In this document: one piece after another, positions 8,668 to 17,548 of the stretch
Layout of the letters: each line of letters opens with the position of its first letter
Numbering within the stretch: position 1 is the first letter of the stretch
Assembly: GCF_001939065.1 (NCBI RefSeq)
Contig: NZ_MPSZ01000002.1
Span: 1-64,000, forward strand
Source: Exiguobacterium indicum HHS 31
GTDB lineage: Bacteria; Bacillota; Bacilli; Exiguobacteriales; Exiguobacteriaceae
Length of the DNA stretch: 64,000 nucleotides
Direction: 5' to 3'
Position numbers and translations under genes: made by a program
The notes under the pieces: generated by a model
What the model was told of the DNA's origin: nothing
The model's database searches: none
Seen by the model: only the letters and a program-made list of their open reading frames with translations

Positions 8668-9620
8668 AGGGACTCCACGTCTTGTTGGATAGGTACAGCA
8701 ACCTCTTTTTTGATTTGTTCTAAAATCCGTTCAGACGATTGACCGTGATAACGCGCGTCCGCTGTCAAAATCAAGCGGTGTGACAGGACCGGAATCAAGA
8801 GATGTTTGACATCATCCGGTAAGACGAAACTGCGTCCTTCCATGTATGCCCACGCTTGCGCGACTTTCATCAAAGCAATCGAAGAACGGGGACTCGCGCC
8901 GAGATAAAGTGAACCGTTCGTCCGGGTCGCTTGGACGAGATGGACGATATATTTTTTGACGGGCTGTGAGACATGGACGTTCTTGACTTCTTCTTTCATC
9001 TGGAGCAATTGCTCGCGACCAATCACCGCTTCGAGCGTTTCAATTGGTTCATCCCGTTCGAAACGTGTCAGTAGCTTCATTTCCTGGTGGAAATCAGGAT
9101 AACCCATTTTGACTTTGACGAGAAAACGGTCGAGTTGTGCTTCTGGTAACGGATACGTTCCTTCGTGTTCGATCGGGTTTTGTGTCGCCATGACGAAAAA
9201 GGGATTCGGAAGCGTATGAATCTCACCATCGACGGTGACGTTCGCTTCCGCCATTCCCTCGAGTAAGGCAGATTGAGTTTTTGGTGATGTTCGGTTAATC
9301 TCATCGGCTAAGACGATGTTTCCCATTAAAGGACCCGGTCTATATTCGAATTGGCTAGTTTTCTGATTATACATCGATACACCCGTCAAATCTGACGGAA
9401 GTAGGTCTGGCGTGAACTGAACACGTTTGAAGGTCAACCCGATCGATCGGCTGAACGCACGAACGAGCATCGTCTTCCCGACTCCCGGTACGTCTTCTAA
9501 TAGGACGTGACCGCCCGCTAGTAATGCTGCCAATGATTGTGTGATGACATCTTCCTTACCAATGATGACTTTCTCTACGTTGTCGATAATCGCTTGAATC
9601 TCCTTAGTGTATGTTCGCAT
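8664..9620 (-). CDS. MoxR-family AAA+ ATPase (YeaC type)
   Basis: 318 residues of a canonical MoxR ATPase: Walker A DVPGVGKTML (about residues 40-50), Walker B VLADEINRTSPKTQSALLEG, sensor 1 in MATQNPIEHEGTYPLPEAQ, and the C-terminal AAA lid helices with the ASPRSSIALM sensor-2 segment. MoxR ATPases act as chaperones that activate or insert partner proteins. It is the first gene of the coupled operon with DUF58 and the transglutaminase, the same order as B. subtilis yeaC-yeaD-yebA. It starts at an ATG near the beginning of MRTYTKEIQAI. Confidence 0.92.
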   Translation of the reverse strand: MRTYTKEIQAIIDNVEKVIIGKEDVITQSLAALLAGGHVLLEDVPGVGKTMLVRAFSRSIGLTFKRVQFTPDLLPSDLTGVSMYNQKTSQFEYRPGPLMGNIVLADEINRTSPKTQSALLEGMAEANVTVDGEIHTLPNPFFVMATQNPIEHEGTYPLPEAQLDRFLVKVKMGYPDFHQEMKLLTRFERDEPIETLEAVIGREQLLQMKEEVKNVHVSQPVKKYIVHLVQATRTNGSLYLGASPRSSIALMKVAQAWAYMEGRSFVLPDDVKHLLIPVLSHRLILTADARYHGQSSERILEQIKKEVAVPIQQDVESL

Positions 9621-9721
9621 TGTCAGGCCCCTTGCTCTCGTAGTAGTTGAATTTTCTGACTTTTTATATCATCTCATATTCCGCTACGCTTTTAAAGAAA
9701 TACGAGCAGTTTCTAGCACAT

Positions 9722-9757
9722 GAAAAAGGGGGAACGCCGTAGCGTTTCCCCCTTATT
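9722..9757 (-). terminator. Intrinsic terminator (methylthioribose operon end)
   Basis: Minus-strand stem AAGGGGGAAACGC / GCGTTCCCCCTT followed by TTTT. It is the first strong terminator downstream of the ABC permease gene and lies beyond the small open frame at 9850-9924. The stem could also work on the plus strand, but no plus-strand gene leads into it. Confidence 0.8.
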
Positions 9758-9849
9758 TGTTTCAGGAACGAACACATGCCGTGATCCGTTCTTGAACCGT
9801 GCAGTTGCACGTAAAACACGAATACATCCGTGTCAATGGACAACGTTCG

Positions 9850-9924
9850 TCAAGTCCGGTGATCCTCTTCTTTCAGAAGCGACATGCGATCGTTCCCTCT
9901 ACATTGGTAATCATTCATGTGCAT
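9850..9924 (-). CDS. Candidate 24-residue peptide (possibly frameshifted 53-residue protein)
   Basis: The ATG at 9924 follows AAAGGATGG with a 6-base spacing and encodes MHMNDYQCRGNDRMSLLKEE and four more residues before TGA. Skipping one base at the ACTTGAC stop context continues an open frame to 9762 that is rich in cysteine (it includes YSCFTCNC). The region could therefore be a short peptide, a frameshifted small protein, or chance. No family is recognised. It sits between the ABC permease stop (9986) and the operon terminator (9722-9757). The rest of the gene-free 9621-9985 interval shows only small hairpins such as CGTGCAGTTGCACG at 9798-9811. Confidence 0.25.
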   Translation of the reverse strand: MHMNDYQCRGNDRMSLLKEEDHRT

Positions 9925-9985
9925 CACCATCCTTTCATATATTGAATATTACCGAATATGTTATAAACGAAACGTCGAATTTTAA

Positions 9986-10990
9986 TTATTTTTTTCGATA
10001 CCGCGCATAGGTCGTCGCGAGTGCGACCGCAAGGACCAGCCCTTTGATGATATTCAACGAATAGTATGGAACAGACAGCATGACGAGACCATTTTCAAGA
10101 ATCCCGACAAGACAAGCGCCAACGAGTGTGCCAAGCGCATTCGGCTTCCCTTGTCCTGCGAACGACGAGCCGATGAATGCGGCTGCGACCGCTGGCATCA
10201 GATAACCGGAACCGGCATTGATTTGTGACGATCCGACTTGTGACGCAAGTAAAATCCCACCGATTGCCGCAAGTAACCCAGCAATCAGATACGCGAGTGC
10301 CCGGTAGCGGTTGACACGAATTCCTGTCAGTCGTGCGGCTTCCGGATTCCCACCGATGATATAGAGAAAACGACCGTGTCGCGTATGGCTTAAGAAGACG
10401 TGTGTCACAGCGACGACGACGAGCATGATGACGATGATCCAAGGCGCCTGGCTGATTTTCGCGAATGCCTCCGGAATCGTGCCGACTGTTGGTGTACCGT
10501 CCAGGCGCGGCATTCCGGCACTGATTGAACCACCACCGGTATACGTCATCGCGACACCTTCGACGATGAACATCGTCGCAAGCGTCGCAAACAAATCCGG
10601 AATCTTAAACCAGACGATGAGTAAGATGTTCACCAGAGCAACGCTAAGAGATAAGAGAAGTGCTAAACCAATCGAGACACCGATCGGTAGACTGTACCAG
10701 ACGAAGAACGAGACGACGAAAGAACTCGCAAGCGTCGCGGTCGACCCGACCGATAAATCAAATCCATTGACCGTCAAAGAAACGGTCAAGCCGATCGCGA
10801 TAATCGTCACGATGGAAATACTTCGTAAAATATTAATTAAATTCGTCCCTTGTAGGAATGTTGGAGCCGTCGTCGCAAAAAACAGGACGAGGGCAAGGAT
10901 CGCGAGGACGATCCCCCAGTCGTTCAAGAATCCGAGGACAGGACGTAAACCCTTCCCTCGGTTCGTTTGTTTTGATACTACCTCATTCAT
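9986..10990 (-). CDS. ABC sugar-type permease, predicted methylthioribose importer
   Basis: 334 residues from the ATG at 10990, preceded by AGGAGGAGGG and overlapping the ATPase stop as ATGA. It has about eight to ten membrane helices and the RbsC/BPD_transp_2 family pattern: FDLSVGSTATLASSFVVS and GGNPEAARLTGIRV. Permeases of this class import ribose-like sugars. Its place as the last gene of the SAM-riboswitch operon mtnK-mtnA-binding protein-ATPase-permease points to 5-methylthioribose as substrate. This is inference from context; the family assignment is firm. Confidence 0.85.
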   Translation of the reverse strand: MNEVVSKQTNRGKGLRPVLGFLNDWGIVLAILALVLFFATTAPTFLQGTNLINILRSISIVTIIAIGLTVSLTVNGFDLSVGSTATLASSFVVSFFVWYSLPIGVSIGLALLLSLSVALVNILLIVWFKIPDLFATLATMFIVEGVAMTYTGGGSISAGMPRLDGTPTVGTIPEAFAKISQAPWIIVIMLVVVAVTHVFLSHTRHGRFLYIIGGNPEAARLTGIRVNRYRALAYLIAGLLAAIGGILLASQVGSSQINAGSGYLMPAVAAAFIGSSFAGQGKPNALGTLVGACLVGILENGLVMLSVPYYSLNIIKGLVLAVALATTYARYRKK

Positions 10991-12495
10991 CGTTGCCCTC
11001 CTCCTGTCGCATACCACAACAAGGTTTCTTCTGATGTGTCCGCCGTCTTCGTTTCATGGACGATCCGTCCATCGAACATGACGTAGATTCGGTCCGTGAC
11101 GGTCAAAAGTTCATCCCATTCACTCGTCGCGTAAAGGATCCCTTTTTGTTGTTGCGCGAGTCCGTCAATCAGACGATAGATATCTTGTTTGGCTCCGACG
11201 TCAACACCTTTTGTCGGTTCGTCCAAGACGAGTACAGAAACATCGGTCAGTAACCATTTTCCGATGGCGACTTTTTGTTGATTCCCACCGGATAGTTGAC
11301 CTACTTCCTGTTTCACGTCTGCCACTTTAATGCCCAGCTCCTTGACCCATTGCGATGCCTGATTTGCTTCTTTGCGACGATCCATCAGCCCCCAGCGGTT
11401 GACGAAATCATGAGCTGCCGCTGCTGTTAGATTTTCTGCGACAGAATCGGCAACAAGAATTCCTTCTTTTCGTCGTTCTTCTGGAACGAGACCGATTCCC
11501 GCTTGAATCGCAGCTTGTGGATTGCAAAGGCGATGGGCTTTTCCACCTATCCGAACCTCCCCTTCCTGAAACGGGCGATCACCGAACAATGCTTTGCATA
11601 ATTCCGTTTTACCGGCACCGACAAGACCCGCGATACCAACGACTTCACCTGCTTGAACCATCAAGGAGATATCGTGGACGTCCGCATTCGTAGCACTCTC
11701 GACCGTCAATACGTTCGTTGCATTTACCCGTGACGTTTTCGCAACAGACGTAAGCTGACGCCCGAGCATTTGCTCAACGACAGCTTCCTTCGTGATGTCT
11801 GTCAAAAGATGTCGTGAGATGAGTTGACCGTCGCGCATGACCGAGATGGAGTCGCAAATCTCATATAGTTCCTGTAAACGATGCGAGATGAAGATGATCC
11901 CAAGCCCTCGTTCGGCTAAACGACGCACGACTGAAAAGAGATGGCTTGTTTCCGCCTGACTGAGAGGTGCCGTTGGTTCATCTAAAATCAAAAAACGGCG
12001 TTCTTGGACGAGGGCGCGAGCAATCAGTACGAGTTGCTTTTCAGCAAGCCGCAACTCCTCGACACGTGTCTTGACGGAAATATCCGCCTGTAATGTTGCT
12101 AACGCTTCTTTGGCACGCTGTATGTAACGGCGTTGGGATACGAAGCCAGTCATCGTTCCGTCCGTCAACAGATCGAGACAGATATTCTCAGCGACCGTCA
12201 AATACGGGACAAGCGCCACATCGACCTCTTGTTGGACGAGGTCGATTCCAATCTGTTTCGCATCACGCGGTGACGTGATGGTCAACTCCTTCCCGTCGAG
12301 ACGGATCGTTCCTTCGTCCGCTGTTTCCGCTCCGGATAAGACTTTCATCAACGTCGACTTACCGGCACCATTCGCACCGACAAGCGCGTGGATTTCACCG
12401 GATTTCACTTCAAACGAGACTTGTTTTAAGGCTTGCACTCCCGGAAACGCCAGTGAAATCCCGGTCATCTTCAAGTGATGATTGGTAGACGTCAT
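10987..12495 (-). CDS. ABC sugar importer ATPase (duplicated, RbsA type)
   Basis: 502 residues with two fused nucleotide-binding domains, as in RbsA/MglA. The N-terminal domain has Walker A GANGAGKSTLMK and Walker B FLILDEPTAPLS. The C-terminal domain has GLVGAGKTELCK, the signature LSGGNQQKVAIGK and Walker B VLVLDEPTKGVD. The first domain's signature motif is degenerate (ELRLAEKQL), which is usual in this family. It powers uptake of a pentose-like substrate, predicted to be methylthioribose. Its start overlaps the binding-protein stop as ATGA and its stop overlaps the permease start, so the three transporter genes are translationally coupled. Confidence 0.9.
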   Translation of the reverse strand: MTSTNHHLKMTGISLAFPGVQALKQVSFEVKSGEIHALVGANGAGKSTLMKVLSGAETADEGTIRLDGKELTITSPRDAKQIGIDLVQQEVDVALVPYLTVAENICLDLLTDGTMTGFVSQRRYIQRAKEALATLQADISVKTRVEELRLAEKQLVLIARALVQERRFLILDEPTAPLSQAETSHLFSVVRRLAERGLGIIFISHRLQELYEICDSISVMRDGQLISRHLLTDITKEAVVEQMLGRQLTSVAKTSRVNATNVLTVESATNADVHDISLMVQAGEVVGIAGLVGAGKTELCKALFGDRPFQEGEVRIGGKAHRLCNPQAAIQAGIGLVPEERRKEGILVADSVAENLTAAAAHDFVNRWGLMDRRKEANQASQWVKELGIKVADVKQEVGQLSGGNQQKVAIGKWLLTDVSVLVLDEPTKGVDVGAKQDIYRLIDGLAQQQKGILYATSEWDELLTVTDRIYVMFDGRIVHETKTADTSEETLLWYATGGGQR

Positions 12496-13574
12496 TGTTT
12501 CTTATGGACGTCACGCAACCGGTCCATCCACGGTTCATTGAATTTGTCCGATGTACTCCATCCTTTGATTATCGTATCGAGATTGTACATCGTCGTGTCC
12601 TGCTTCAACGCCTTCTGCTCCACGAGTTTCGCGTCGAGATCAAAGCTATCCGGTGTCTTCTCACCAGCGATTTTCTTAGCCAGTAATCGCATGTCCGTTT
12701 GTCCAATCAAGAATGGATCCACCGCACTCGTCGAGACCCAGTTACTGCCTTTTTCACGCATCAGGTTGATATCCTGATTCGAGACATCGATCGAGATTAG
12801 CGGGATTTCTTGACGTTTATTATCCTTGAGCGATTTGTAAGCCCCTTTTGCAACTTCGTCCCATGCCCCCCAAACCGCATCAATGCTTCCTTTCGGATAT
12901 TTCGCGAGAATCGCATTCATCTTCGTTGCGATATCCCCTTGGACATCTTGGAAGTTTGTCGGTCCAACCGTCTCAAGCGTTTTGATTTTACCGTCTGCTT
13001 CGTACGTCTTGTAGATTTCCTGACGACGATCGAGTGGGGCAAAACCTGGTCCGAACCAGAGTTTGATGACACGGACCGGCTTTTTGTCCGTCACCTTCGT
13101 CACTTCATCGAGCGATAGCTTCGCGAGTTGATGATCGTTTTGGAATGTTTCCGTCACACCTTTTAACGTCATTCCTTTTTTCTTCGTGATCGTATCGAAC
13201 GTTACGACCTTCAGTCCTTTATCGACCGCTGGTTTGATCATGTCATAGGCGTAGTCTTCCTTACCGTGCGAGATGATGAGCCCGTCATAATCTTGTTGAA
13301 TCGCTTGTGCGACCAGTTCCTTGAACTTGACGTCGTTGCCTTCCGAAATGAACGTGCTGACTTTAAAGCCGAGCGCTTCGCCTTCACTTCGTGCGCCATC
13401 AAGGAATTGTTTCGTATGGTCGTCCGATGCTAGGTTGCGGATCACGGCGATCTTGACGTCTGATTGAACCCCTTTTGGTACATCCTTAACGACCTTCGTC
13501 GTCGTGGCTTCTCCATTCGCACAAGCCGCTAGTAACAGTGCCGGTGCTAGGACGGCGTAAGCTAGTTTTTTCAT
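12492..13574 (-). CDS. Sugar-binding lipoprotein of the predicted methylthioribose importer
   Basis: 360 residues. The signal peptide ends in a lipobox, LLAAC, placing the lipidated cysteine at about residue 18, so the mature protein is tethered to the outer face of the membrane. The body is a type I periplasmic-binding-protein fold (peripla_BP_4 type), with FISEGNDVKFKELVAQAI, GLIISHGKED and AVWGAWDEVAKG marking the two-lobed ribose-binding family. A good AAGGAGATATGTC ribosome site precedes the ATG, and mtnA ends 11 bases upstream. Operon context suggests it captures methylthioribose released by other cells. Confidence 0.88.
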   Translation of the reverse strand: MKKLAYAVLAPALLLAACANGEATTTKVVKDVPKGVQSDVKIAVIRNLASDDHTKQFLDGARSEGEALGFKVSTFISEGNDVKFKELVAQAIQQDYDGLIISHGKEDYAYDMIKPAVDKGLKVVTFDTITKKKGMTLKGVTETFQNDHQLAKLSLDEVTKVTDKKPVRVIKLWFGPGFAPLDRRQEIYKTYEADGKIKTLETVGPTNFQDVQGDIATKMNAILAKYPKGSIDAVWGAWDEVAKGAYKSLKDNKRQEIPLISIDVSNQDINLMREKGSNWVSTSAVDPFLIGQTDMRLLAKKIAGEKTPDSFDLDAKLVEQKALKQDTTMYNLDTIIKGWSTSDKFNEPWMDRLRDVHKKQ

Positions 13575-13585
13575 GACATATCTCC

Positions 13586-14635
13586 TTATCCGAGGGGTTG
13601 AAGCCCTGTTAATTGTTCAATCGTTTCTTCATTCGGTTGCGTGATGACACCAAGTTCGGTGATGATGCCCGTGATGAATGTGTGTGGTGTGACATCAAAC
13701 GCCGGATTGAAGACAGCGACGCCTTCCGGTGCTGTCGCGACACCTTGGACAGTCGTCACTTCTTGCGGATCACGTTCTTCGATTTCGATCGCGTCTCCGG
13801 AAACGAGCGAGAAGTCGAACGTCGAGAGCGGTGCTGCGACGTAAAACGGAATACCAAAAGCTTGCGCGAGCAATGCTAATTGGAACGTCCCGATTTTATT
13901 CGCGGTATCTCCGTTTCGTGTAATGCGGTCGGCACCGACGATGATCGCATCGATCTGTTTTTCTTTCAGCGTATGGGCGACCATGTTGTCCGTAATTAAC
14001 GTGACATCGATCCCGGCACGTTGAAGCTCCCATGTCGTCAATCGTGCTCCCTGCAGTAACGGTCGCGTCTCACTCGCAAAAACGGATAATTCAATGCCGC
14101 GTTCTTTTGCGATGTAGAACGGCGCAAGTGCTGTTCCATAAGCAGCGGTCGCAATCGATCCAGCATTACAAATTGTTAGAATCCGGTCGCCTGACTGGAA
14201 TAATTCCAGTGCATGAATCCCGATTTGACGTGACGTCTGCGCATCCTGGTCGTATAAGGCGACCGTCCGTTTTTCCAACCGTTCGCGAATCTCTTCTACC
14301 GACGTCCCGTCTTGAATGATTGGATTCAATTGATCGAGGACATTTCGCAAGTTGACGGCCGTCGGTCGTGTCGCGAGTAACGTCGCCGATGTCTCAAGCA
14401 AGGCTTGCTTGTAGACCGGAAGCGCCGCTTCAAACCGGTATGCTTCTTGAACGAGCACGAATCCCCCAAATAAACTGATCGCAGGTGCGCCCCGAACGCG
14501 CAGTTGTTTAATCGCCTCAACGGCTTGCGCGAGATCAGCAATGACTTCATAGTGCTCTTCCTGCGGTAGACGTGTCTGATCGAGAATCGTCAAGACACGG
14601 TCTTCGTAACGGATACTTTGAACGAATGTAGTCAT
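13586..14635 (-). CDS. mtnA: S-methyl-5-thioribose-1-phosphate isomerase
   Basis: 349 residues, standard for MtnA. It isomerises methylthioribose-1-phosphate to methylthioribulose-1-phosphate in the methionine salvage pathway. Recognised segments are VRGAPAIS near residue 50, ILTICNAGSIATAAYGTALAP with the catalytic cysteine, and GADRITRNGDTANKIGTFQ with the catalytic aspartate. It overlaps the mtnK stop by four bases. With mtnK it forms the entry half of the pathway; the later steps are encoded divergently at 16.4-19.4 kb. Confidence 0.96.
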   Translation of the reverse strand: MTTFVQSIRYEDRVLTILDQTRLPQEEHYEVIADLAQAVEAIKQLRVRGAPAISLFGGFVLVQEAYRFEAALPVYKQALLETSATLLATRPTAVNLRNVLDQLNPIIQDGTSVEEIRERLEKRTVALYDQDAQTSRQIGIHALELFQSGDRILTICNAGSIATAAYGTALAPFYIAKERGIELSVFASETRPLLQGARLTTWELQRAGIDVTLITDNMVAHTLKEKQIDAIIVGADRITRNGDTANKIGTFQLALLAQAFGIPFYVAAPLSTFDFSLVSGDAIEIEERDPQEVTTVQGVATAPEGVAVFNPAFDVTPHTFITGIITELGVITQPNEETIEQLTGLQPLG

Positions 14636-15798
14636 CGGCTAAGTTCCTCCGTTACGTCAAAGTTTCGTAAATCATCGAATGTCCGGCATTCTGTACGGCG
14701 TTTGATTAACGCTGTTCCTAGACGGAGAGCGTGGCGTTTCCGCTCTAAGCGTTCCGTCGTTGAATTGATTGATTCTAAATCAGCGACCGGTGCTAGACCG
14801 ATCGTCCGCCGAATCAATTCGCAACCGGCGAAGCCAAGGGCATCCTGCAAGATCGTGCTCAATACATCATCGACGAGTCCTGGTGCCTGGAACGGTTCGA
14901 CGGCTTCCCGTTCCCATAAGGCACGGAACGTTGAAGCGAACGTCAGCCAGAACGTATCGATATCCTTGATTCGGGCGTCACGTCGTGTAGGGTAATCCGG
15001 ATATGCCGCGAAGAATAAGTGGGCGATGAACTGTCCGACATCGAATCCAAATGGACCATAAAAGGCGAATTCAGGATCGATGACTTTCGTTTCCGTCGCC
15101 GAGGCGAAGATGCTTCCTGTATGTAGATCGCCGTGCAGCAATGCATCTCCTTTCGTGATGAAGAGCGCTTCGAGTTTTGCGACTTCGCGTTTTAACTCAT
15201 CGTCTGCCCATAGACGTGCCACCTCTTCTTCGAGTCCGGCTTCAATCTCGTTCGTCTCCGCGTCATGAAACGGATCCGTGAAGATTAATTTTTCCGTGAT
15301 GTCGCACAAGTCTGGATTGTAGTACGTTCGGGCGACACGTTTCTTTTCAACCGGACCAAGCGCAAAGTCCGATGTATGGAATAACGTCCGAGCGAGATAA
15401 GAACCGATATGTTCCGCAAGCAACGGATACTGTTCACCTGCGAGTAAACCGCTTCGAACGATCGTCAAATGTGAAAGATCTTCCATGACCGTATACGCCT
15501 CTTCGTGACTAGCATGAAAAACACGTGGTACGAACGGTACGGCATGTCGCGCGAATTCACGGAGTGCGGATTGCTCGATCCACGCTCGTTCGAGCGATAA
15601 CGGCCAGCTCTCCCCGACGACCTTCGCATATGGTAATGCTTGTTTTAAAATCAAGCGATGTTCGCCTTCTCGAATCCGAAAGACGAGGTTGAGGTTCCCG
15701 TCGCCAATCTCTTCTGCTTCGACGGCTCCATCGCCGATCAGTCCTAATGTCCGAACACGATCAATCGCGTCCTGTTCTGTGAATGCTTTATATGTCAT
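14632..15798 (-). CDS. mtnK: 5-methylthioribose kinase
   Basis: 388 residues. It phosphorylates methylthioribose at C1 using ATP. The fold is aminoglycoside-phosphotransferase-like: LIGDGAVEAEEIGDGNLNLV near the N-terminus, the catalytic loop HGDLHTGSIFA, and the metal-binding VIDPEFAFYGPFGFDVGQ. It is the first gene of the minus-strand operon, directly behind a SAM-I riboswitch and terminator, with GGGGGAAAC as ribosome site. Induction is expected when SAM is scarce. Confidence 0.96.
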   Translation of the reverse strand: MTYKAFTEQDAIDRVRTLGLIGDGAVEAEEIGDGNLNLVFRIREGEHRLILKQALPYAKVVGESWPLSLERAWIEQSALREFARHAVPFVPRVFHASHEEAYTVMEDLSHLTIVRSGLLAGEQYPLLAEHIGSYLARTLFHTSDFALGPVEKKRVARTYYNPDLCDITEKLIFTDPFHDAETNEIEAGLEEEVARLWADDELKREVAKLEALFITKGDALLHGDLHTGSIFASATETKVIDPEFAFYGPFGFDVGQFIAHLFFAAYPDYPTRRDARIKDIDTFWLTFASTFRALWEREAVEPFQAPGLVDDVLSTILQDALGFAGCELIRRTIGLAPVADLESINSTTERLERKRHALRLGTALIKRRTECRTFDDLRNFDVTEELSR

Positions 15799-15824
15799 CT
15801 CAGTTTCCCCCTATGTGATACACG

Positions 15825-15860
15825 AAAAAGCGCCTCTTTTCGTCATCGAAAAGAGGCGCA
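15825..15860 (-). terminator. Expression-platform terminator of the mtnK riboswitch
   Basis: Minus-strand hairpin GCGCCTCTTTTCG / CGAAAAGAGGCGC followed by T5, between the S-box aptamer and mtnK. Confidence 0.88.
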
Positions 15861-15876
15861 GAAAAGTCACTGCGTC

Positions 15877-15981
15877 CTCTTATCTCTCAGACGAAACGTC
15901 TGTTGGATGTAGCACCGTGCCTAGTGGTCGGTTGCTGCGGCGTCATCGGGCCAATTCCCTCTGCCAACTCGCGATAAGAGT
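15877..15981 (-). promoter_or_regulatory. SAM-I (S-box) riboswitch aptamer for mtnK-mtnA-ABC operon
   Basis: On the minus strand P1 pairs CTCTTATC with GATAAGAG. Conserved S-box elements follow in order: GAGGGA, GGCCCGATGA, GCAGCAACCGACC, GGCACGGTGCTA and CAGACG/CGTCTG (P4). SAM binding is expected to favour the downstream terminator, so the operon is expressed when SAM is low. Confidence 0.95.
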
Positions 15982-16128
15982 CGTATGTAGTTGTCGTGTG
16001 TGATATTGATTTGAATCTTACGCAATCGACTTCCTCGCTGTCAAATCGAAATCAAGCAGAAACGGACATCATTTTTAAGTCATCTATAGAAAGAGTATTT
16101 CCAAAAAAATAAATTTTCTAAAAATAGT

Positions 16129-16156
16129 TTGACAAGTCACGATTCTCATGTAAAAA
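16129..16156 (+). promoter_or_regulatory. Promoter of the mtnW leader
   Basis: TTGACA (16129-16134) and TAAAAA (16151-16156) with a 16-base spacer, about 30 bases upstream of the plus-strand S-box. The rest of the 559-base mtnK-mtnW gap is the two leaders plus AT-rich promoter DNA. Confidence 0.5.
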
Positions 16157-16184
16157 TTGCAATTAGATTTCACAATTTCATCCA

Positions 16185-16287
16185 ATTCTTATCAAGAGCA
16201 GACGGAGGGACAAGCCCTACGATGTCGCAGCAACCGACCTTTTGGCACGGTGCTAATTCTTGCAGCTACTAAGCTGACAGATAAGAG
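16185..16287 (+). promoter_or_regulatory. SAM-I (S-box) riboswitch aptamer for mtnWXBD
   Basis: P1 pairs CTTATC with GATAAG. Conserved elements are TCTTATCAAGAGCAGACGGA, GGGACAAGCCCTACGATG, GCAGCAACCGACC and GGCACGGTGCTAATTC. It lies divergently, about 200 bases from the mtnK S-box. Confidence 0.95.
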
Positions 16288-16305
16288 TCCACGTTCGAAT
16301 CATTC

Positions 16306-16340
16306 ATGGTCTCTTGTCGCTGACGAGAGACCATTTTTTT
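16306..16340 (+). terminator. Expression-platform terminator of the mtnW riboswitch
   Basis: ATGGTCTCT / AGAGACCAT stem followed by T7, upstream of the mtnW ribosome site GAAGGAGG. Confidence 0.9.
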
Positions 16341-16357
16341 GTTGAAGGAGGAAAGAC

Positions 16358-17548
16358 ATGGCTTATATCACTGCTACTTATCAATTGACTGCCCGTGATC
16401 GACTCGAGCAGCGCGCTGAACAACTCGCGCTTGGTCTGACAGTCGGTTCTTGGACGGAACTGAATCATCTCGAACAACAACAACTCGCCTCGTTCAAAGG
16501 GGAAGTCGTACATACCGAAGAGCGCGATGGCAAAGGATATATCACGATTCGTTATCCGGAACATAACGTGTCGCGCGACTTTTCTGCGATTCTGACGACC
16601 GTCTTCGGGAAACTCTCACTCGACGGTGAAATCAAATTAACGGAATTGCTACTACCCGATACATTTACGTCGGACTTTCCAGGTGCGAAATTCGGGATTG
16701 AAGGGGTCCGTTCCTTGATCGGTGTCGAAGATCGCCCATTGTTAATGAGCATCTTCAAAGGAGTCATCGGACGCGATTTATCGTTTCTTCGTGATCAACT
16801 CGAAGGACAACTCGCTGGTGGGATTGATCTCGTCAAGGACGATGAGATCCTATACGACAATCCATTGACGCCAACGATTGACCGGGCACGAATTGGACGT
16901 GAGGTCATCGACGCTCACTTCCACCGGACCGGTAAACGCGCGTTATATGCAATCACACTCAGCGGTCCCGTCTTTACGCTCAAGGATAAAGCCAAGCGAT
17001 TGATTGACGCTGGAGCGACCGCTTTCTTGCTGAATACCTTCACATACGGACTCGACGTCTTACGCGAACTGGCAAGTGATCCGGAAATCAACGTTCCAAT
17101 CTTCAATCATCCGGCCTATAGCGGTGCGTTGATCGCTAGCCCGAATCACGGAGTCGCAGCTCCTGTCTTACTTGGCACATTACCGCGTGCTGCTGGAGCA
17201 GACTTGACGCTATTCCCGTCGCCTTACGGCAATGTCGCTTTGCCAAAGGATGTCGCCCGTGGTATCGCGGTCGAAGCGACCCGTCTCGGTCAGACGAAAT
17301 CGATCTTCCCGGTTCCTTCAGCTGGTATTCATCCTGGACTCGTCGCTCAACTCGTACGGGACTTCGGTATCGATTCCGTCATCAACGCCGGTGGCGGCGT
17401 ACATGGTCATCCGCAAGGTGCTGCGGCTGGTGTCACCGCTTTCCGTCAGGCACTCGATGCGGCACTCGCAAATGAATCCCTATCGACGGCAGCATCGCGT
17501 CATGAAGAATTACGGATCGCCCTCGACGCTTGGGGGATCAAGTCATGA
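16358..17548 (+). CDS. mtnW: 2,3-diketo-5-methylthiopentyl-1-phosphate enolase (RuBisCO-like)
   Basis: 396 residues of a form IV RuBisCO-like protein that enolises 2,3-diketo-5-methylthiopentyl-1-phosphate in Bacillus-type methionine salvage. The metal-site motif GGIDLVKDDE carries the lysine that is carbamylated in the family, and the phosphate-binding loop is GGGVHGHPQGAAAG near the C-terminus. It is the first gene of the plus-strand mtn operon, behind the S-box. Its stop overlaps the mtnX start (ATGA). Confidence 0.96.
   Translation: MAYITATYQLTARDRLEQRAEQLALGLTVGSWTELNHLEQQQLASFKGEVVHTEERDGKGYITIRYPEHNVSRDFSAILTTVFGKLSLDGEIKLTELLLPDTFTSDFPGAKFGIEGVRSLIGVEDRPLLMSIFKGVIGRDLSFLRDQLEGQLAGGIDLVKDDEILYDNPLTPTIDRARIGREVIDAHFHRTGKRALYAITLSGPVFTLKDKAKRLIDAGATAFLLNTFTYGLDVLRELASDPEINVPIFNHPAYSGALIASPNHGVAAPVLLGTLPRAAGADLTLFPSPYGNVALPKDVARGIAVEATRLGQTKSIFPVPSAGIHPGLVAQLVRDFGIDSVINAGGGVHGHPQGAAAGVTAFRQALDAALANESLSTAASRHEELRIALDAWGIKS

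Noticed and set aside
9720-10010. A 96-codon plus-strand open frame near the end of the importer operon
   Set aside because: It begins inside a strong terminator stem, runs through intergenic hairpins into the permease antisense, and its product has no recognisable pattern.
10425-11081. A 218-codon plus-strand open frame
   Set aside because: It is antisense to the ABC permease and ATPase, whose frames carry full family motifs; it is a codon-bias shadow.
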